From Limisalsivibrio acetivorans (GTDB lineage: Bacteria > Chrysiogenota > Deferribacteres > Deferribacterales > Geovibrionaceae): a stretch of DNA of 64,000 nucleotides. The position numbers were made by a program, and so were the translations under genes. The notes beneath the pieces were generated by a model. That model was given only the letters and a program-made list of their open reading frames with translations. It made no database searches and was not told the DNA's origin. The DNA is taken from the NCBI RefSeq assembly GCF_000421105.1, contig NZ_ATWF01000002.1:1-64000 (forward strand), written 5' to 3'. Numbering within the stretch: position 1 is the stretch's first letter; each line of letters begins with the position of its first letter. Positions 60,019-64,000 of this stretch are shown in pieces.

Positions 60019-61176
60019 ATGCCGAACTCAAAGAAGCTTATCTACATTATTGATGATTCCAGTAGCTACCGCACACTGCTGAAGGCCATTCTCAACAGCT
60101 ACGGTTTTGAGAATGTAACCACCTTCGATTCCGCATTGGAAGCGATGGAGGCTATGATCGATTCTGCCAGGAACAACAAACCCCTCCCCTCCCTTATCAT
60201 GATGGATGTTGTAATGCCCGGCATAGATGGTATCGAGGCCACCAGAAAGATAAAGTCCGACCAGAAGTTTTCGGACATACCCATAATAATTATCACCGTT
60301 AAGGACGACGAAGCATCCCTTGAAAAAGCCTTTGAAGCGGGTGCGGCGGATTACGTTATCAAGCCGGTAACCAAGCTTGCTCTGCGTGCCAGGGTTCAAT
60401 CCCTGCTTAAGCTGAAAAACGAGATAGACAACAGAAAGCAGAGAGAGAAAGAGCTGGAGAGCCTTACAAAAAGGCTGGAGGAGCTGAACGAAACCAAGAA
60501 CCGCTTCCTCGGCACAGCCGCCCACGATCTCCGGAGCCCCCTTTCCAGTATCAGAGGCTTTTCCGAATTCCTGCTGGAAGAACTCGAAGGAAAGCTTGAT
60601 GAGGACCAAACTGGAATGCTGGACATGATCCACGACACCAGCTCCAGTATGCTGAATCTTGTGAATAACCTACTCGATGTAGCAGTTATTGAGAGCGGTA
60701 AGTTCGATCTTTTCCTTGAAAAACACTCTATGGTAAAGCTCACAGAGAGCAGGCTTCAACTTTTGAGCAACCTGGCCGTACAAAAGCAGATAGCCCTGCT
60801 CACCGACCTCAAACCTGTTCCAGAGACAATGCTTGATGTTCAGCGCATGGGTCAGGTGATAGATAATCTAATAAGTAATGCAATTAAGTTTTCACCTGAG
60901 AAAAGCTCTGTTATGATAAAGATGCACGAAGAGGGCGGCTATATACATGTCAGCATCTCTGACCAGGGTGTGGGAATAAGCGATGAGGATATGCCTAAAT
61001 TGTTCGGAGCGTTCCAGAAACTAGGCAGCAAACCCACCGGAGGGGAGAAAAGTACCGGCCTCGGACTCTCCATTGTCAAAAAGATTGTAACCGCCCACGG
61101 CGGCGATATAAAAGCAGACAGTAAAGAGGGCGAGGGAACAACAATGACCTTTACCCTCCCCGTAAAGGAGCAATAA
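60019..61176 (+). CDS. Receiver-histidine kinase protein (REC-HisKA-HATPase)
   Basis: A 385-residue soluble protein with receiver domain (1-130; phosphoacceptor Asp63 in MMDVVMPG, acidic pair Asp12/Asp13, Lys in VIKPVTK), a short coiled coil, HisKA (AAHDLRSPLSSIRGFSEF, with the phosphorylated histidine before Asp-Leu-Arg) and HATPase (N box [13 protein letters not shown]1 ISDQGVGISDED, G2 GTGLSIVKKI pattern in STGLGLSIVKKI). It has the same reversed plan as the protein at 51907, so the two are probably paralogues. Its stop codon shares a base with the start of the CheY-like gene, showing translational coupling. Confidence 0.93.
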   Translation: MPNSKKLIYIIDDSSSYRTLLKAILNSYGFENVTTFDSALEAMEAMIDSARNNKPLPSLIMMDVVMPGIDGIEATRKIKSDQKFSDIPIIIITVKDDEASLEKAFEAGAADYVIKPVTKLALRARVQSLLKLKNEIDNRKQREKELESLTKRLEELNETKNRFLGTAAHDLRSPLSSIRGFSEFLLEELEGKLDEDQTGMLDMIHDTSSSMLNLVNNLLDVAVIESGKFDLFLEKHSMVKLTESRLQLLSNLAVQKQIALLTDLKPVPETMLDVQRMGQVIDNLISNAIKFSPEKSSVMIKMHEEGGYIHVSISDQGVGISDEDMPKLFGAFQKLGSKPTGGEKSTGLGLSIVKKIVTAHGGDIKADSKEGEGTTMTFTLPVKEQ

Positions 61177-61613
61177 TGAACGCACTTCCCAGAGTATTTC
61201 TAGTGGATGACGAGCCGCATATCCGCATGCTGATGAAAAAGGTCATCCAGAGCATTAAGTGTCAGCTGGTGGGAGAAGCGACAAACGGCAAGGAAGCCAT
61301 TGAGTTCATAAGCAAGTATAAGGTTGATATAGTTTTGATGGATATAAATATGCCCAAGATGCCCGGCAACGAAGCTCTCCCGTATATCATAGAGCTTCAA
61401 CCCGATGCAGTAATAATTATGATCACATCCGTGGCGGATATCGAAACCGTTGGGGAATGCCTTAAGAAGGGCGCTGTTAACTACGTCCGCAAGGATACCC
61501 CCATCAAGGAAATACGTAAAATTATCGTTGAGTCTTGGAACGAATACGTGCAACTCAGGAGAAAGAAGGATGAAGGAGAAATACAGCCTGAGGGATCTTC
61601 TTCAGGAGATTAA
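61176..61613 (+). CDS. CheY-like response regulator
   Basis: A 145-residue single receiver domain with the acidic pair Asp11/Asp12, phosphoacceptor Asp56 in VLMDINMP, the Thr/Ser switch in MITSVAD and the conserved lysine in YVRKDTP. The C-terminal 20 residues are charged and unlikely to hold a DNA-binding domain, so it is a stand-alone receiver. Its start overlaps the kinase stop codon, so that kinase is the natural phosphodonor. A tiny gene (61570) begins within its end. Confidence 0.93.
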   Translation: MNALPRVFLVDDEPHIRMLMKKVIQSIKCQLVGEATNGKEAIEFISKYKVDIVLMDINMPKMPGNEALPYIIELQPDAVIIMITSVADIETVGECLKKGAVNYVRKDTPIKEIRKIIVESWNEYVQLRRKKDEGEIQPEGSSSGD

Positions 61614-61719
61614 GGAAGACGAAGAGTTCGAGAAAATGACCCAAAAGAAGCTTACCCAGGACGGTATACAAAGGCTGATTAAGAACAAGGAAAAAATCAA
61701 GCTTAAGAAAGAAGAGTAG
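61570..61719 (+). CDS. Small charged helical protein (49 residues)
   Basis: A short protein starting Met-Lys-Glu-Lys-Tyr-Ser-Leu-Arg and ending in a run of lysine and glutamate. It is almost entirely predicted helix with strong charge alternation. AGGAG lies eight bases before the ATG, and the gene is squeezed between the CheY-like gene (overlap 44 bases) and the PilB-like gene (2-nt gap), so it is very probably translated. I do not recognise a family. It may be a small partner of the ATPase or of the receiver. A longer frame starting at 61450 would overlap the CheY-like gene by 164 bases and is rejected. Confidence 0.65.
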   Translation: MKEKYSLRDLLQEIKEDEEFEKMTQKKLTQDGIQRLIKNKEKIKLKKEE

Positions 61720-61721
61720 CC

Positions 61722-63437
61722 ATGCTGAAAAAGTACAACGACAAATTCCTCGATCTTCTCGTAGAAGAGCGGGTACTTACGGAAGACGACAAGGGTAACC
61801 TCGTCAAGAAGTTCGACAATAACGCATCCGAGATCTTCGAGTTCCTTATCGAAGGGGGTGCGGCGTCCAGAGAGCTCATGGCAAAGCTCTGGGGGGACTC
61901 CCTAGACAAAGCCTATATCGAACTTGGACGCACAATGATGCAGGAGGAACTTCTGGACTATCTTCCGTCTGACTTCGCACGGAAGAACTATCTTCTGCCG
62001 TTGTACAAGTTTGGAGATGTAATAACCGTAGCCACCTCCGATCCTGAAAACCAGATGGCTATGCAGAAGCTTGAAGAGATATACGGGTGCAAGATAAGCA
62101 CCGTCTTCGCCCTACCCGAGGATCTGGAAGATACACTTGAGATCACCTTTCAGGACACCTCCAAGGTTGATGAGTTTGTCAACAAGATCACGGTGGACTC
62201 CCTCTTCAAGGGAACCAGCAAAATCACAGCCGGACAGCTCCAGAGGATGGCGGGGGATCAGGCTATTATCGAGCTTGTTCGGGCCGTTATGCTCATCGGA
62301 ATCAAAGAAGGGGCGAGTGATATACACATTGAGCCCCAGGAGAAGTTCACCCAGATAAGATACCGAATCGACGGAGTTCTGCAAACACTGCTTAAGCTGG
62401 ATCTTGCTGTTCTACCAGGTATTTTGTCCAGACTAAAGGTTATGTCAAACCTGGATATAACCGAAAGAAGGCTCCCTCTGGACGGAAGAGCTGTACTAAA
62501 GCTTAAAAACCGCTCCATCGACTTCCGTATATCCACAACACCAAGCATATACGGAGAGAAGGCGGTTCTACGTATCCTTGGTCAAAAGGATTCGCGCTCC
62601 GTTCCGTCCCTCACAGACCTCAACTTCTCAAAGTTTATTTACGAAAGACTCAGCAAGATAATGGAAAACCCGAACGGGGTGTTCTTTGTAACCGGACCCA
62701 CAGGCTCGGGTAAGACCACAACGCTCTACTCCCTTTTGAAATATCTGAACAGCCCGAATGTCAATATCATGACCATTGAAGACCCTGTGGAGTACCGCCT
62801 CCCCGGGCTTACACAGGTGCAGGTGAATCAGGATGTGGGGCTCGGCTTCACAAACGCTCTTCGTTCATTCCTCCGTCAGGATCCTGATATCATCCTAATC
62901 GGTGAGATACGGGATATCGAAACAGCCCGAATCTCCGCCCAGGCAGCACTTACTGGTCACCTCGTTCTTGCCACAATGCACACAAACGACTCCATGCAGG
63001 CGATAACAAGGCTCCTTGAGATCGGTGTGCAGCCCTTCCTTGTAGCTCCCTCTATGATAGGAGTAATGTCACAGCGTCTTGTTAGACAGATCTGCGACCA
63101 CTGCAAGGAGCCCTACGAGCTAACACCCGAGGAGATTAACGAGCATTTCAACGACTGGGACGGAGTAACCACCGTAACATTCTATAGAGGAGCCGGATGC
63201 CCGAGATGCCATGGCTCCGGCTACAGGGGACGACTTGCAATCCACGAACTTTTGATAATTAACACAGAGCTGAGAAAGGTTATCGGCGAAGGTGCATCAA
63301 TCCTTGAGATCAAGGACTTCACCAAGAAGATGAACTTTAGAAATCTGCGCTACGATGGCTTCAAGAAGATTCTCCGAGGGCTTACAACCCTTGAGGAGCT
63401 CAATAGGGTAACCATAGCCGAAGACGCACTGGAGTAA
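61722..63437 (+). CDS. PilB/GspE-type secretion or pilus assembly ATPase
   Basis: A 571-residue hexameric ATPase of the type II secretion/type IV pilus extension family. It has the N-terminal GspE-type domain (LPSDFARKNYLLPLYKFGD), Walker A GPTGSGKTTT near residue 325, the Asp box (IEDPVEYRLPG), Walker B ILIGEIRD, the His box (ATMHTND) and a zinc-binding CXXC pair (CDHC and CPRC). The first 60 residues look like MshEN repeats in which the Arg-Leu-Gly and Gly residues were lost (FLDLLVEERVLTED), so cyclic-di-GMP binding is doubtful. Its operon holds signalling genes and not pilus genes, which is unusual; the pseudopilin trio at 37-42 kb is a possible partner. Confidence 0.9.
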   Translation: MLKKYNDKFLDLLVEERVLTEDDKGNLVKKFDNNASEIFEFLIEGGAASRELMAKLWGDSLDKAYIELGRTMMQEELLDYLPSDFARKNYLLPLYKFGDVITVATSDPENQMAMQKLEEIYGCKISTVFALPEDLEDTLEITFQDTSKVDEFVNKITVDSLFKGTSKITAGQLQRMAGDQAIIELVRAVMLIGIKEGASDIHIEPQEKFTQIRYRIDGVLQTLLKLDLAVLPGILSRLKVMSNLDITERRLPLDGRAVLKLKNRSIDFRISTTPSIYGEKAVLRILGQKDSRSVPSLTDLNFSKFIYERLSKIMENPNGVFFVTGPTGSGKTTTLYSLLKYLNSPNVNIMTIEDPVEYRLPGLTQVQVNQDVGLGFTNALRSFLRQDPDIILIGEIRDIETARISAQAALTGHLVLATMHTNDSMQAITRLLEIGVQPFLVAPSMIGVMSQRLVRQICDHCKEPYELTPEEINEHFNDWDGVTTVTFYRGAGCPRCHGSGYRGRLAIHELLIINTELRKVIGEGASILEIKDFTKKMNFRNLRYDGFKKILRGLTTLEELNRVTIAEDALE

Positions 63438-63448
63438 ACCTCTTACCT

Positions 63449-64000
63449 ATGAAGATACTTATAGTTGACGATTCTGATACCTCCCGCATGCTCCTTGAGA
63501 CGATGCTCAGAAATGCGGGCTACGATGATCTGATAATGGCATGCTGCGCCAGAGAGGCGCTCACTATTCTTGGCATTGAAGGGGATGATGAAACCTCAGA
63601 ACCCGATCTTATCCTTATGGATATAGTTATGCCCGACCTCTCCGGCATCGAAACAACAATGCTAATAAAATCCGAGGAGCGCTTCAAGGATATCCCGGTT
63701 ATTATGGTCACCGTAAAGGAGTCCGAAAACAGCCTGGAGGAAGCCTTCGAAGCGGGAGCCATCGATTTTATAAACAAGCCTGTTACTAAAACCGAGCTGG
63801 GCGCCCGTGTGCGGTCTGTTTTGAAGCTGAAGAAGGAAACCGACCGGAGAAAGGCCAGAGAAAGGGAGCTTGAGGAGCTTACCCGAAAGCTTGAAAAGCT
63901 CTCCAACCTGGATGGGCTTACAGGCGTCGCCAACAGAAGAAGCTTCGACGACTTCTTTGAGGAGGAGTGGCTCAGGGGCCTTCGTTCCCAGACCCCCATA
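63449..64000 (+). CDS. Receiver-GGDEF diguanylate cyclase (partial, cut by window end)
   Basis: The first 184 codons of a gene that continues beyond the window. Residues 1-130 are a receiver domain (acidic pair Asp8/Asp9, phosphoacceptor in LILMDIVMP, lysine in INKPVTK) very similar to that of the protein at 60019. A short coiled coil leads to LSNLDGLTGVANRRSFDDFF, the standard opening of a GGDEF domain. A PleD/WspR-type diguanylate cyclase activated by phosphorylation is therefore expected. The GGDEF active-site motif lies outside the window, so activity cannot be judged. It follows the PilB-like gene by 11 nt and has no strong ribosome binding site. Confidence 0.88.
   Translation, partial: MKILIVDDSDTSRMLLETMLRNAGYDDLIMACCAREALTILGIEGDDETSEPDLILMDIVMPDLSGIETTMLIKSEERFKDIPVIMVTVKESENSLEEAFEAGAIDFINKPVTKTELGARVRSVLKLKKETDRRKARERELEELTRKLEKLSNLDGLTGVANRRSFDDFFEEEWLRGLRSQTPI

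Overview
The window comes from a Gram-negative bacterium: it encodes lipoproteins with clear lipoboxes, a beta-barrel outer-membrane protein, a periplasmic dihaem cytochrome c peroxidase, pseudopilins and many two-component and cyclic-di-GMP proteins. The first 160 bases are the 5' end of a 16S rRNA gene on the minus strand. Its wording, together with the mix of thermophile-type tRNA thiolation genes, a CheB-CheR-kinase fusion and a BioB-like radical SAM protein, makes me think of the Deferribacterota. That placement is an impression from sequence and was not tested by alignment. Apart from an AT-rich, hairpin-filled gap after a tRNA gene (13.0-13.7 kb) I see no sign of phage, transposon or CRISPR.

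Layout. 0-3 kb (minus): 16S rRNA with two tandem promoters, then aroC, a molybdopterin oxidoreductase-like protein, DUF190 and the fluoride channel gene crcB. 3.3-5.3 kb (minus): trmI-ttuA-ttuB, which together make the modified T-loop of tRNA (2-thio-5-methyluridine 54 and 1-methyladenosine 58). 5.4-12.7 kb (minus): the classical thrS-infC-rpmI-rplT-pheS-pheT translation block plus a cyclic-nucleotide-binding protein; infC appears to start at an AUA codon. 12.9 kb: tRNA-Ala(GGC). 13.8-19.9 kb: cytochrome c peroxidase, an EamA exporter, an AraC regulator, rsmE, corA and a CPBP protease. 20-23.7 kb (plus): potABCD polyamine uptake operon. 24-32.1 kb (minus): a coherent polyphosphate block in the order sixA, CHAD protein, ParA-type ATPase, ppx, degenerate ppx paralogue, ppk1. 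32.4-37.2 kb: SRPBCC protein, BioB-like radical SAM enzyme, CBS-containing family II pyrophosphatase, NagZ-like glycosidase and a macrodomain protein.

37.3-43.7 kb (plus): three large related pseudopilins (the last with a lectin-like C-terminal region), then a lipoprotein and a PorV/FadL-like outer-membrane protein. This looks like a surface adhesion or secretion tip complex. 43.9-51.7 kb (minus): a lipoprotein, a 1626-residue CheB-CheR-PAS histidine kinase, an rRNA methyltransferase and an HD-GYP response regulator. 51.9-64 kb (plus): receiver/kinase proteins, a pair of Cache-domain kinases of which the first has lost its catalytic residues, a J-domain protein carrying repeats that resemble the MshEN cyclic-di-GMP-binding motif, a membrane diguanylate cyclase, further receivers, a PilB/GspE-type ATPase and a receiver-GGDEF protein cut by the window end.

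The most interesting systems are (1) the polyphosphate operon with its own orphan ParA ATPase coupled to a CHAD protein, suggesting a granule-positioning module; (2) the J-domain/MshEN-like fusion beside a diguanylate cyclase and a pilus-type ATPase; and (3) the lectin-bearing pseudopilin trio.
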